Under the pieces are notes generated by a model that was not told the origin of the DNA, did no database searches, and saw nothing but the letters and a program-made list of their open reading frames with translations. Positions 12,026-24,600 of a stretch of DNA of 64,000 bases are shown in pieces. The first letter of the stretch is position 1, and the number at the start of each line of letters is the position of its first letter. This DNA comes from Anaeramoeba flamelloides (taxonomy: Eukaryota > Metamonada > Anaeramoebidae), in assembly GCA_027625915.1 (NCBI GenBank), contig JANTQA010000023.1:20274001-20338000 (forward strand), written 5' to 3'. Position numbers and translations under genes: made by a program.

Positions 12026-12754
12026 TATGAGGCAATAATATGAATAAACATTTGTGTTTATGACTACTAGGAAGTGACATCAAATATAATCAATTCTATA
12101 GATTTTGTAATATTCAAAAGAATAGAGAAAATTTAATAAGTTTTCCTTGATTTTTTTTTTTTAAATCATGTAAAATTGAAGGAATAATATTCTTATCAAT
12201 AATATTGTTTTCTATTTTTCAGTTTTATTATATGAATTTAACACCTTAAAACTAATAGTTATTATCTATCCAAGTAAAGATAATCCAGTTGAATTACATT
12301 GAAATTCACTGTCACATCTATCAAAAATTTTTTACTTACCTTTGGAAAAATGAATTATTTTTTAACTCGAGACTATTAATTCGATATTACTAATAACAAT
12401 AAATACAATAGCCTAAAGAATTTAAATTTCTTGGATATTGGTTATGTTACAATTAACTATATTACTCAAGATCTCGGATTCTTTAAATTAATATTATTTT
12501 CTAACTCGAAATTTTAATAATAATTTTTTTATATTAGTAGAAAACTAATAAAAATATTAAAAAAAAAATAACAAATTTTTGTTAAAATAAATCTTAATCA
12601 CAACAATGAGTAAAAGTTTTAATATTTGTTTGTATATACTTTAAGGATTGAAATGGGGCAAATTAAAAAAGTATAAATTGTAAATATATGATCTCCATTT
12701 TCAAATTTCTAAAAGAAGTTTTTTCTTCTCTTTTCATTTCAAATTATTGTTATT

Positions 12755-13325
12755 AACCTGAAATAATAAATTGAAAAAAAAAAAAAAAATTATTTTGTAT
12801 TCAATAACAAATAATAATTAAATCTTTTCCAAAATTCACTTTTAAATTATTATAAAAATATTTAAAAAACTAAAATTTAAAAATTAATATTAATAATAAA
12901 TTCAAAACCCAAAAAAAAGTGAATTAAAAGTTTTGGAATGAGCATTTATGATTTTTTTAAGGGGTGAACTTTCACTGCAAAAAAGTTGAACAATAAGATT
13001 TTTTATGAATAATTAAATTAATTGTAAAAGACATTACATAGTCGAAATTTTCTTTCTGATTATTTGTCTTTTCGAAGATCTCTTTTTTTTTTCCACATGA
13101 TCTTTTAAAAAAAATAAAAAAAAAGAAAAAAAAAAACAAAAGAAAAAACTAAAATTTGATAAAAATAGAAAATTTATGTTAATTTAAAAGAAAAATTTGC
13201 AAAATTAAAAAAAAATGATTTTTATAAATAATAATTGAAAAACTTATTTTGATAAAAAATATAGAGATAAAACCAAACAAAACCACTTCCAATAACATTA
13301 TAAAGTGAAACAACATTTTTGAAAA
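12755..13325 (+). repeat. Dispersed repeat family M, copy 1
   Basis: About 570 bp parallel 33745-34310 in the same order: CTGAAATAATAAATT, TTCACTTTTAAAT.ATT, a G-containing block ending AAAAGTTCAACAATCAGATTTTTTATGAATAAT-like sequence, CCACATGATCTTTT followed by a purine tract, and CTTCCA.TAACATTATAAA. This copy lacks the long inverted arms that flank the other one. Confidence 0.55.
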
Positions 13326-13552
13326 AATATTAGTTTTAAGGGTATTTTATTTTTGATAAAAAGAAAAAAAAATATTCAAATGACTTAAAAGATTATTTTA
13401 AAAAATTTCACAAAGTTTTTTATTAATATCAAAAAAAAAAAAGAAAATGAATTTATAATTTTAAATTCATTTAAAAAAGCAAATTATTTGTGAATAATAA
13501 AAAAACAAAATTAAAATGAAAGTAAATAAAAAAAGTATTAAATCAAAAGAAT

Positions 13553-16500
13553 CTATTTTGTTCTCATTAAAGAATCCACTGACCAATTACTCCAGCCAAA
13601 TTTGTTTTTACAACGAACTTCTAAAAAATATGTCGTCATTTGTTTTAGATCGGTAATTATAAATTCAGGGTTTTTTTTATTACTAAAAAATGTATCTTTG
13701 AAAGCATAGTCAATATCTGTAATTCTAAGTTCATATTCTTTGATTGGGTCACCATTATTATTTGGCAAGTTCCATTTTGCATGTATTTGTGATTTGGAAA
13801 GGGGCAAAACTTGGGTTAAATTGTGAATTGTTGCTGGCACGGTTGCAGGCTTTGTATTGATTGTCTTTGATTTTGAATATTTGGATGAACCAAAATAATT
13901 GAATGCTTTAATTTTGACATTGTATTGTGTATTTGGGCTTAGCCTATTGACAACTGCCCAATTGTTAATGGATTGGGTATTGACTAACCGTTTTTGATTT
14001 TCGGAATTTACTTTAATTCTGTACTGTGTTATCTTTTCGTAAGATTTCGGAATGGTCCAAATCAAAGTTAGTGTCGTAGCTGTTTGATGGATGCATTGCA
14101 AAAAAGTAATTTTTTGTGGTTTAATCTTTTTATAGTTTTTAATTAAATTCATGTTTTGCTCAGTTGCCTCTTCATATGGGGACACACCCAAATTGTTTAC
14201 TAAAGTTGGCTTGGCACCATATCTGAGTAAGACCCGCGTGCATTGGTCATTTGGCTTAATTACAGAATAATGTAAACCAGTATTGCCATTCGGGTCCTTC
14301 CCATTGACGTTAAATTTCCCTGAAGATAGCAATACATCCAAGAGTTCCGTTTGGTCTTTTTTGACACATGATTGGATCGGCGAATCTTTTTTGTTATGCT
14401 TATGGAGAAAAGTTAGATTCTTTTGTCGCAATAGCCACTTCAAAGACGGTATTAGTGCATGCTTTAATGCAACGTCAAAGGGTGATTTTTTATTTTTATT
14501 CAAGATTTCTAAATCCACACCACTTCTTTTCAATAAAGGCAAAGATTTGACTGCACAGGCCTTGACCGCAAAATGCACCAGATTGTTGCTTTTGCTATTA
14601 AATAAAGATGTAGCATTCTTGATCTTTAGTAATAATTCTAAACACTTGTAATGATCCTTAAAGACTGCATAATGAAACGCATTCAAATTGACATAATTGT
14701 TTTTGAACGGGTCAGCATTATATTCGAGCAATAATTTCACATTTTCATGATACCCATATTTACAGCATAATAATAATGCCGTTTCATTCTTTACAGTGCT
14801 CGCATTAACCTCGATCCCATTTTCTAATAAAATAGACAAGCATTCAGTATTATTAAAGATCGAACAAAAATGAAGCCCATTGTGTGAATATACACTATTG
14901 CAATTAATATTCATACCCATTTCAATTACTTTTTTCAAAATTTTTGGCCGATTATAAATGCAACATAAATGAATGACAGTTAATTGTAAGAATTGAACAG
15001 AATTCGTCAATTCCTCGATAGAGTACTCTAAAAGAAGATCTTCTTTGTCTTCTTTTATGAGATCTTGGAATAATTTTGGTAATTTGCTATGACTCTATTC
15101 AGTATTATCAGCAAATAATGTATGTAAATAATAATAATAATAATATTTATAATAATAATAATAAGAATGTTAATAAAAAAAAAAAGATTAGAATTTTAAC
15201 ATCAACAATAATAATTTGTTAGATTTTAATTATCTTTAAGGCTGTTGTCAATTATCGTACATTATTTCCAAAAACAAGAGGTGGCTTGGAACTAAAAATG
15301 GTTATTGTCGAAATTGCACTTCTTTTGTTTGAAAAAATTCAAAGAATAAAAATGGAAAAAAATGCACATTAAACCACAAGGACAAAAAATGATAAAAACA
15401 AAAAAATTTTACAGGAATTCCACTGACAAAAATCATACTTTTCAAAAAAATTCAAAGAACAAATAAAAATTTTAAGTGAATCTCATAGGTACTGATAAAT
15501 TCTTAAAAATGTTTTTAACTTTTGTGTTCAATTTCCAATTGTTGAAAAGGACTTTTTGAACTTTGAAGAAAGAATTTTATTTATCAAAATACAAAGAAAA
15601 CTTGCAAATTAATAAACAACAAGACTTTAGTTGGAAAAAAAATGTTTTAAAAAAAATTGGTTTACAAGATGTAGAAAAATGGAAATTTACCCAAAAAGTA
15701 TTAAAACTTTTTTTTGAATTTATCAGCAAAAAAAACAAATAAAATAGAAACATAAAAAGAAATCACAATTAGTAAAAAATTTAAGTGTTGAATAAAAAGT
15801 TTCGTCATGTCTTGTATTTTCCAAAGGGTTAAATTTCTTCAATTTAAAACGATTTGTTTTCTGTAAGTGAACAATTAATTTAATTCTATTTAATCAAATT
15901 TGTGATTATTTTGTAACCACTCTAGATTCGACAGAGTATGGATTTTGTAGCATTTTTTCGAAAAAAAAAGATTCATTTGAGAATCGAAAAAAATGAAGAA
16001 AAAAATCTTCAGGATCTCAAAAAACGCTTAAGAGCGATACTTCAAATGTAATTCAGTTGAATTTAAAATTATATATTCTAATCATTCAAATTGGAAATTG
16101 AGGGTCAATCTTTAGTTCTTTTTTCTCAAAATTTCTACTTGTTTTTGATTGTTGATTTTTAGAGATCGATCGATCGCATCACTTGGTTTGGTTTTTAATT
16201 GTTATTAGGCACCCATAAAAATTACAAAATTTTTTTTCCATTTCAAAAAATTATTTTTCTCTGTAATGACTCGATCCCTAATTGGAATCTTTTAGCCTTT
16301 ATTTGTACTTTCATATACAAGTGACCTTTTTTTAATTTGAAAATAGCAGAAATAAATAAAGATTAGAAACAAAAGTGAGGAAAAGAAGTTACAAACCAAC
16401 AAATTTTTAATACATTGATTACTTGAATGAATCGCAATATGAAGAGGTGTTCGATCTTTGTTTTCCCTTAAATTTAGATCTGCACCTTGGCTAATTAAGT

Positions 16501-16672
16501 ATTCGATACACTCTATGTTGTCATTTAACGCCGCAAGGTGGATGGGCCTCCAATCATCCGATTTATTGGTGTTTGGATCAAGACGTTTGATTTCAATATT
16601 CTTCTTTAGTGATTCAAGATCTCCGTCACGTGCGTTAATATGCACTGTTCCCCAATCAGGTTCTGTTGACAT
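13553..16672 (-). CDS. Ankyrin-repeat protein with two FN3 domains (2 exons)
   Basis: Exon 1 is 16672-16397 (ATG at 16672, 92 codons) and exon 2 is 15094-13553 (513 residues plus stop); the predicted protein has 605 residues. The junction (donor GTTTGT, acceptor AATAG, phase 0) gives CIKNLL-SHSKLPKLFQDL and keeps the frame. A nearby GTAAC donor is out of phase. About ten ankyrin repeats occupy residues 10-400 (RPIHLAALNDNIECIEYLIS, GLHFCSIFNNTECLSILLEN, TGLHYSVIKPNDQCTRVLL). Two fibronectin type III domains follow at roughly 400-500 and 505-603, each with the tyrosine and tryptophan cores (RLSPNTQYNVKIKAFNYFG; QMTTYFLEVRCKNKFGWSNW). The second ends in a WSNWS box. There is no signal peptide or membrane helix, so it is probably a cytosolic protein-interaction scaffold. 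Partner unknown. Confidence 0.9.
15095..16396 (-). other. Intron of the ankyrin/FN3 gene
   Basis: A 1302 bp intron, AT-rich, with an AAT trinucleotide tract at about 15127-15163. I see no further exon in it that extends the ankyrin frame. Confidence 0.65.
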
Positions 16673-19600
16673 TCTTTGAAAAGAAAATAGAAAGTAACCA
16701 AATTAACAAATTAAAAAAGAGAAAAAAATGAAAAAAAAAATATTTAATTTTTATTCAAAGAAAATAACTTTTCTCTTTTAATTCACCAAGAAAGGGGTTT
16801 GTTTTTAAAAGAATTTTTATTTCATTCTATACTCATTTTGATCATTGATTTAAAATCGTAAGAATACTGATATCTTTTATTTCAGGTTTCAAATTTGGAA
16901 GGTATTTTGAGTTAACCTTTCATCAGTCCGATTACTTTTTTTTGTTTGGAAATTTGGTTGTTTTTTTATTTTAATATTTCTGGTCTTGATTCAACAGATT
17001 ACAGATGTTCTTTTTTGATATTCTAAAGACAAGTCTTTCTTTTCTTCTCATCAAACCTACTTAGAAAATAGAAATTAAGAATTTTTTACGATTAATTGAA
17101 AATTCAATAAAAAAAAATCAAATTTGTTTGAATTTTTCCTTTTTAATCGTTCTATTTCTAATTCTTTGTAATAATGGAACTATTTTTTGAACCTTGCAAA
17201 CCTCTTTTCGAGAGAAATAATTACAAGAAACTTGTTATGGGAATATGATTTTTGTTAGAATTAGATTATAAATAAATAAAAAAATTTTTTTCTTTCATAT
17301 TTTTTTTTTTACTTGTTTTGAATTTTCCTCCTACAATTATTCAAAAAAACTTTAAACACTTTTATAAAAATGATAATAATCAAGAAAATCTTCAAAAATA
17401 CGAAAAAATTCAATTTGACGAATTTTTTCTGCTTGACCTAAGTAAATTCAATTACAAATCATTGGATTTTTAAATATTAAATTTTGAAAATAAAGATTTT
17501 TATAAATTGAAGTTATTAATTAAAATTAAAGAAATTACGATTTTAATATTCATTTCTATACAAAAGAGATATTAGTTTTTCTAAAAATAAAATAAAAATA
17601 AAAAAAAATGTAAAAAAAATTGGTAATTTTATTATAAAATTTTGTTTAGTTGAAGGGCTTTCCAAATTTTATACTTTAGGAGAACTTAGTCTCCATATTC
17701 TCCAATTTAGATTATTTCAAAGAATACCATTGAAAAGAAAGTCAAAATATTACAAATTTCGGGATTTTTTGTTTTTTTTTACAAAATTAACATAAAAATC
17801 CTTAATTAATCTATCAATTTTTTTCGTTCTAAAGTATCATTGTTTCAAACTTTATGAGATAATAAAGATTTTTTTTGATATTATTTTCTGAAAAAAGTTA
17901 TTTTTATCTAAAGAAGCTTAAAAAATCCTTACTAATTTAAATTCAGAAATGTTTTCAACAATTGTAATTTATATTAAATTTGAATTAAATTATTTATATA
18001 CTTAATGAAAATATCGTCCCCCCCCCTGATTGGATAAATTTAAAACCTTTCAATATAAAATTAGAAATATATATATGATTATTTGGCTTTTTTCAAACCG
18101 AAATACTTTTATTTTTTTTTTAAATTTGAATTTTTTGAGGTTGATAAAAGTGTAAATTTTTTTACAGTTATTTACCATTTTAAGACACAAACTTTCTACG
18201 AAATTTAAAGCACAAATAAAATTACCAAATTAAGGCACATAATTCAAATTCTAGCAAAATAATATGTTACAAAAAAAATTAAATATGTATTTAATTTGGG
18301 ATTGTATTTGTGCCTTAAATTTTGTAGAAAGTTTCTACCTTAGAAGTGAAAAGGGATGCATCTTTAATTTATTTTTTCTTATTGAAATCGATATTTGAAT
18401 ATTTTTAGGATTATCTCAATTTTTAAGCGTGGAACAGTTGGTCTTGAATCTATCTATAATTATTAACCTTTTAATAGAATACACATTAAATGAAATTCAA
18501 AACTTTACAAAATTTTATTTTTAAATTAATAATATTTTTTAATTTAAAGATTGGTGGAATTTTCAAATATATTCTACAGAAATTTAAAATTAGAGAATTT
18601 GACTGGAAATATATATTATTTTAATAACTACTTTATCTTTAACATGATGATCATTATTTAATAAAATAAAATATCTCTAATAAGGTAAATACATAAAATA
18701 TTTTTGTTTCAGAATTATATATTGAAAATTATTGTTTGATAAAATTATGAAAAATAATTAGATAAAGAATATTTATTTTTTGAACAATTACACAAGGTGT
18801 TTACTTTTAAATATCTAAAAAACAAAAAAAACATAATTTAAAACAAAAAATATTTTAAATATACATTGATATAAAAATATTTCAAAAAAAAAAATGCAAA
18901 AATAACAAAAAATACAATTAATAATTTTGTCTAATATTACAAAAAAAAAATTCTAAAAACTCATAATTATTAAATTACAATTAAATTAAAACAATTTAAT
19001 TAATGATTATTTAATGAAATATTATTTTAATATAATAAATAGTACCTTAAATGTAGAACTCAGAAGTAAATTAAAGAATGAAAAATATCAAAATTGAATC
19101 CCAGTTGTTGGATTCTTGTAAAATTATTTGTATAAAAAAAATCCCAAAAAAATATAACTTAATTTAAGATTAATTAATATTTTAAATATTTTCATCTCCT
19201 GAACCTAAAAAACAAGACTGAATGTACTATATTTTTTTCAAAATAAATTCTGAATTTGCAAATGAAATCTTTTTTTCTACCCCCTTTTTTTTTATTTTTT
19301 CTTTCTTCTTTTTCTTGTAGTGTTCGTGAGTATTTTTCTTTTTTCTTAGTAATTTTTTATAAAAGTTAATAATAAAAAAAATTTTTACAATCCAAATAAA
19401 AATTAAGTAAATTACAACTAATTTAATTTCTTTTAAAATTGGCAAATTTGGAATGAAAAAAAAAAATCATTAAACAATTTTAAATTCCAAGAGAAGTTCC
19501 AAAATTTGAAACTAAGTTCTATCAATATTGTATCAAAAATTTTTTTTACATTTTATTTTTTTTTTTGAAAATTTATTATTTATTAACACATTTCTTTTAA

Positions 19601-20522
19601 TGAATATCAACTCTTATCTGAAGATTAATATTTCTCTGATTTCAAATTAATTGTATTTTGGCTGATTCTTAAAAAAAAAACATGAATTTTTCTTTTTTGA
19701 AAGGTAATACTATTTAAATTGTGCTACATAAATTGATCTTAAGAAAGTGATTTTTCATAAAAATTTTAAGGTGGTAACAAACTATACTCATTTTTTTTTG
19801 ATTTTTTCTTTTCTTTCAGTTCTTTCTCTTTTTCTTGTCTTTGATTAGAAATAACTATTTTCTTTTTTTTTATCTTTTCTAGAAAAAATATTATATGAGT
19901 TAAAATATTTCCTAAATTATCATTAGTTAAATAAACTCTTGTTAAATTTAGAGTTTCAACCTTCCCAGGATATTTTTTTAAATCCACTTTCTTTATTAAA
20001 AATACAATAAAAAAAATATAATAAGATTTTTTTTGAATATTACAATTTTTTTCTAATATAATGATTTTATAAACTGTATTATGAATTGAATAAACTTTGA
20101 CAATAATTGAAATGAGAAATCATCAATTTTAAGTAAAAAGATTTTGTATTTTATACATTTTAAGTTTTAATTGGCACCCAAAAAAATTTTCCAGGGTTTG
20201 GATGGGAAAGTTATATGAAATATTAATTAAATACTACTTTTTTAATTTAATTCTTTCTTTATGAAACTGCTCTTTTAAAAACACAAACAGCGGTTTGTTT
20301 TTGTTTTTTTTTAAAATCTTAAATAAAAATAATTAAAGATTCTGGATTGATTTGATCCCAAAACAAAATGTTTGTTTGCCGTGAGTGTAAAAAAAAAAAA
20401 GGGATTTTTAGAAAAGAAAAAAAATTATAAGATTTATTGTACAAAATTTTAATATCAGAAATAATATAAACAAAAGATAATAGTAAAATCGAGAATTAGA
20501 CAATTTAAAAATAATTCAGATC
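16673..20522. other. Intergenic region, non-coding
   Basis: About 3.8 kb of A/T-rich sequence with no supported gene. It contains a small TA-family inverted-repeat element (18163-18355) and a C9 run at 18018-18026, which is rare in this base composition. The rest (18.4-20.5 kb) is low-complexity A/T sequence. It should include the ankyrin gene promoter on the left and the 3' flank of the next gene on the right. Confidence 0.6.
18163..18355. mobile_element. Short inverted-repeat element, family G, copy 3
   Basis: ACACAAACTTTCTACGAAAT at the left is mirrored by ATTTTGTAGAAAGTTTCTAC at the right, and both match the terminal region of the 29 kb copy (…ACTTTCAACGAAATTTAAGG). Internal landmarks AAATTAAGGCACA are shared. 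The outermost CAGTT-like end is degraded. No ORF. Confidence 0.55.
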
Positions 20523-21659
20523 CTATTTGTTTTTATTTTTCAATAATAATAATAAATTAACTGCTTCCCAAACTTGCTTTTCATCTGTTTTTTTTATCTT
20601 ACGAACATTCCCATTGGTATATGTATTATCCTTTAAAATATGTGTGTCTTTTTTTAACGTTGCTAGTTCAATAGATCTTTTAATCAAGTTACTAAAAGCG
20701 TTTGTGATTTGATACGAATTTTGTTTATTGTTCAATTGAATAGTTTTATGGTTAAATTTAGGTAATCTGTTGTTATTTAATTTATTATAATCGGTATTTT
20801 GTAAATTCCTTTTTCTTCTATTTATAGTTGGATTATGGTTTTTTACACTTTTGGAACTATTATTGTTGTTTGGTACACTCAAGATCCTTGAAAAAACTAA
20901 ACACTTGCGATCCATTTGTGTGTCATTAATTAAATTAAATCTTGAAGAAAAAAAGAAACACATCCCTCGGTAAATTGCTTTAATTTTTGATGGGTTTGAG
21001 TTTTTGTTTTGTTTAACCTGATTTGTAATGATCTTCTCCTTGATGATCATCTTCTTTTTCTGTTTCTTTAAAAGTTGATCAGTCAAGACTACTAACCCAC
21101 TTTTTAGTATTGTTACTCTTTTTGGAATTAGATAATTGGTGTTCAATATTTCGGAATTGACACCTTGAAAATAATTTGGAAATATTAGAAAAGCAGAAAT
21201 TAGGATTTTCTCAATTTCTTCATACTTTGTACAATTCTCCATATTGTTTGTTTTTTTGATCCATTCCCGATTGATAGTACTTTGTCGATCGTCTTGAAAT
21301 TTCCAACTTAACCATTGCTTTGTAAATATTGTCAAATTGTTGTGTTGAAATTCTTGTACTTTTTGAACGCTCACAGATCTCGGTATGTCATTCTCAATTG
21401 AGTGAAAGTTTGGTAATAAGTTATATTTCCATGTGAAAAATAATGACAAATAGAAATATTCTATTTGATATTCTATGAGTAATTCAGAGTCAATACGTAT
21501 CTCTTTTGGGCAATTTGTTTGGAATAATTGATCAGTTGTAAATCCATTAACAGAATTGTTGGAACAATTCATCAATAACTCCAATCTTTTTTGATTAATT
21601 TTTTTTCCCTTTTTTTTTTGAGGGATTTTTAATTTCTTTTTTGGGTTATTTGACTTCAT
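20523..21659 (-). CDS. Unrecognised basic protein
   Basis: A single open frame of 378 residues from the ATG at 21659. An upstream in-frame start at 21779 would add 40 hydrophobic residues in a less coding-like stretch, so I prefer the inner Met, which opens with a lysine-rich segment (KKKLKIPQKKKGKK), possibly a nuclear localisation signal. The middle (about residues 50-215) has normal globular composition with many aromatics, for example QIEYFYLSLFFTWKYNLLPN and FTKQWLSWKFQDDRQS. The C-terminal half is asparagine/lysine-rich and looks disordered, ending in a short leucine run. There is no membrane helix beyond borderline segments, and I recognise no domain. The length, open frame and codon use argue that it is a real gene; introns cannot be excluded. 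Confidence 0.6.
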   Translation of the reverse strand: MKSNNPKKKLKIPQKKKGKKINQKRLELLMNCSNNSVNGFTTDQLFQTNCPKEIRIDSELLIEYQIEYFYLSLFFTWKYNLLPNFHSIENDIPRSVSVQKVQEFQHNNLTIFTKQWLSWKFQDDRQSTINREWIKKTNNMENCTKYEEIEKILISAFLIFPNYFQGVNSEILNTNYLIPKRVTILKSGLVVLTDQLLKKQKKKMIIKEKIITNQVKQNKNSNPSKIKAIYRGMCFFFSSRFNLINDTQMDRKCLVFSRILSVPNNNNSSKSVKNHNPTINRRKRNLQNTDYNKLNNNRLPKFNHKTIQLNNKQNSYQITNAFSNLIKRSIELATLKKDTHILKDNTYTNGNVRKIKKTDEKQVWEAVNLLLLLKNKNK

Positions 21660-24600
21660 GACTGAGAAAAAACAGCTAGATAAGAGTGTATGGCAAGTAT
21701 TATTAGAAAGAAGAAAGATGAAAAATTTGATTTTAAAACAAAAAGAAAAATAGTTAATTTGATCAAAAAGACTTTTCACAAGAATTAACTTTTTTTGAAG
21801 AAAAAATGAGAAAATAATAAATGTTTAAGATATCTTTTACTTTTGAAAAAAAAAGTAACAGTCAAGAAATCAAATTCAATCAATCAACCCAAATATTTTT
21901 CGGGATCACATAAAAAAAAATTAGTGTGAATAATTTAAAAAAAAGAGGAGATTAAAGATCAAGGATTAAAGTTTAAATATGTTTTAAAAATTGAAAAAGA
22001 ATTTTGACATAAAATTTATAATTGAAAACTTTTTTAGCTTTTTGGAAATTTTTTTTTTAAAAAGTTATTTATTTGATCACTCATAATTGAAATACTTTAA
22101 GTGTTGAAAAAAAGAGGTTAATTGTTCGTATGACATTATTTTAAATTTTTGAATCATTATTTTTTCTTAAAAAGAAAATAGAAAAAAAAAAAGAATTGGG
22201 TTTTTAAAAAGATCAATCATTAATATTTTCAAAAATTCCAAAAAGAGTTTAAGATCATGAATTCTAAAAAAAACCTTAAATTCGAATAATTGTTTACTGT
22301 TCCGAATATAACATGAAATGTAAAAATATATTTATTAATATTTTTCAAGTAAAGTTTGTCAAAAAATTCTTTTTCAAGTTAACAAATATTTTTCAATCTC
22401 AAATCAGAAATTTCTTAAATCGATAAGTTCAATTTTCTGGTTAATTAAAAATAGAAGTAAAAATTCGAAAACAAATTCCAATTTTGGAGACCTGGATAAA
22501 TTATGAACTAACTTTTAACCTTTCTAAGTTGGATATTATTTAAAGATTCTAAATTAATTAATTTTACCCCTTTTACAAGTCGAAAAAATCAAAAAAACTA
22601 AAATCTGAAAAATTTATAGATATATGGCTGTAATGAAAATCTTTTTTGAAATTAAAATTATATATTTGAATAATTTTTATTAATTTATAATATTTTATTT
22701 AACTCTTAATTTGAAAAAAGAACTGAATTATTTTTACTTTATATTAAAACACTGTTAAATCTAAACCCTAGAAATTTCATAGTCCCCATAAATCCAATTT
22801 TCTGGTTAATTAAAAATTGATTTAAAAATTCTTAATATATTCGATTTTTAGAGACAAATATTTAAAATTGTCACGTAACTATTAGCATTTCTAATTTGTA
22901 TAGTGAATTAAATATTCTAAAAATGTCTGATTTTGACCCTTTTGTTTATGCAAAAATCAAAAAAATCTCAAATATTTAAAAATAATTGAAAATGACTAAA
23001 TTTGAAATTTTAATTTTAAGTTGAAATTTTATCAATTAGAATGATTTTTATTAATTTAAAATATTTTATTTAGCTTTTAATTTCAAAAAAGAACTTGATT
23101 TTGTTGAATTTATATTGACCTATATTTAAATATCAAACCTAATTATTTCAAAAAATTGAAAATTATGTTTTTTAATCAATTTAAGCTATTTTTAATATTT
23201 AAAAATTATTTCTCATTATATATATATATATAAGTAAAATGTAATGAATAACCTTTAAATTTTATAAAATTTGGAATTGATTTAAATATTCTAAATTTAT
23301 TGATTTCATCCCTTTAATAAATTTAGAAATAAAAAAAAATCTTAAATATTCAAAATTAATAAGAAAATGAACAAAAACCAAAAATGAATTTTGATTCAAA
23401 TTGTAAAATGACATTAATTTCTATCAATTTCAAATTATTTGAAATTTATTTATTTTAGGAAAGGTTTTTGGTTAATGTTAATTTACCTGAAATTAAGAAA
23501 ATATTAATTATTAAAAAAAATTTCTTTTTCTTTACCCAATAATAATGACAAATTTTCAAAAAATATAAATTAATATTTCAATTTTTATTCAATAAAAACA
23601 ATTTTTTAAAGTTACTTTGAGTTAAATAGGTTAAAAGGTGTTTTACAAATTTATGAAGTAAAACCAGATAAATCCAATAATTTTATTTTTTTTTCAATTT
23701 TTCGTTGGCTGAATCTTATTTATATTAGGAAGAAGAGTTACAAAGGAAAAAGATTAAGTGGTTACATACTAATTCGGTAACACTGAAACACGAAAATAGG
23801 GGTAACTTGAAAAAAAAAAAAAAAAAAAAAACGAAAATGACATAAGGTTTAAAGCAAATTAGATCAAAAAAAAAAAAAAAAATAGAAATAATTAAACAAC
23901 AATCCCCAAGTTGACATTCATTATCAATTATCAATTATCAAATTATTAAATTAACCAAAAGTATCGTGGCTGTGATTTTGGGAGTTCTTAATTAAAAATA
24001 GCCATTTGGATTGTTTTTTGATTTTTTACCAATTGCTACTTATAAAACATTTTTAAATTTCAACTTTTTTTTCTTTTTCTTTTTCCCTTTTTTTTTTTTT
24101 ATTTGTTTTCACTTTTTTCTTATCAATTTTTTGTTTTTGCTTTTTAGAAATAAAAAAATTTGGGTTTGTATTTCTCTTGGACAATTGTGAAATCTATGAT
24201 TTTATTCTTAAATTACTCATGAGGAAATTTAAGTAAAAGGGCATCTAGAGTGTAATTCACACTTCTTCCATCAATAAAAATAACGATAATGATTTTTTTT
24301 CGATAAATATAGTTTGAAATATCCCAAAAAATACCTGAAAATTGAAAATACTTGAAAATGTTTTCACCACTTAAAAAAAATTTTTGAAGAACTTATAAAA
24401 ACACAGAGTGTTATGAGATAAATATTTATGGTAGGATACCAATTTTACTTTTAGAAAAAATATTTTGTTTTGATTTTTTCTACTTTAAAAACTCTAAAGA
24501 CTTTTTGGTACCTCTTGAATATATTTGAATATTTTGATACTTGTAAGGGTTAGTATAAGTGTATTCTGGAGTTTGGTAGGGTGATACCCTTGGGTCTATT

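Larger units (their letters stand above)
8589..13552. other. Intergenic region between RCC1/BTB and ankyrin/FN3 genes
   Basis: About 5 kb between two minus-strand genes, so it should hold the RCC1/BTB promoter and the ankyrin gene's 3' flank. It contains an open coding-like stretch (10269-10516, minus), a TA tract (11615-11641), a TA-flanked inverted-repeat element (11826-12025) and one copy of dispersed repeat M (12755-13325). No recognisable promoter motif stands out. Confidence 0.6.

Noticed and set aside
21660-21779. Upstream start for the unrecognised 20.5-21.7 kb gene
   Set aside because: The added segment is A/T-driven hydrophobic sequence; the inner ATG starts a clearly charged N terminus.
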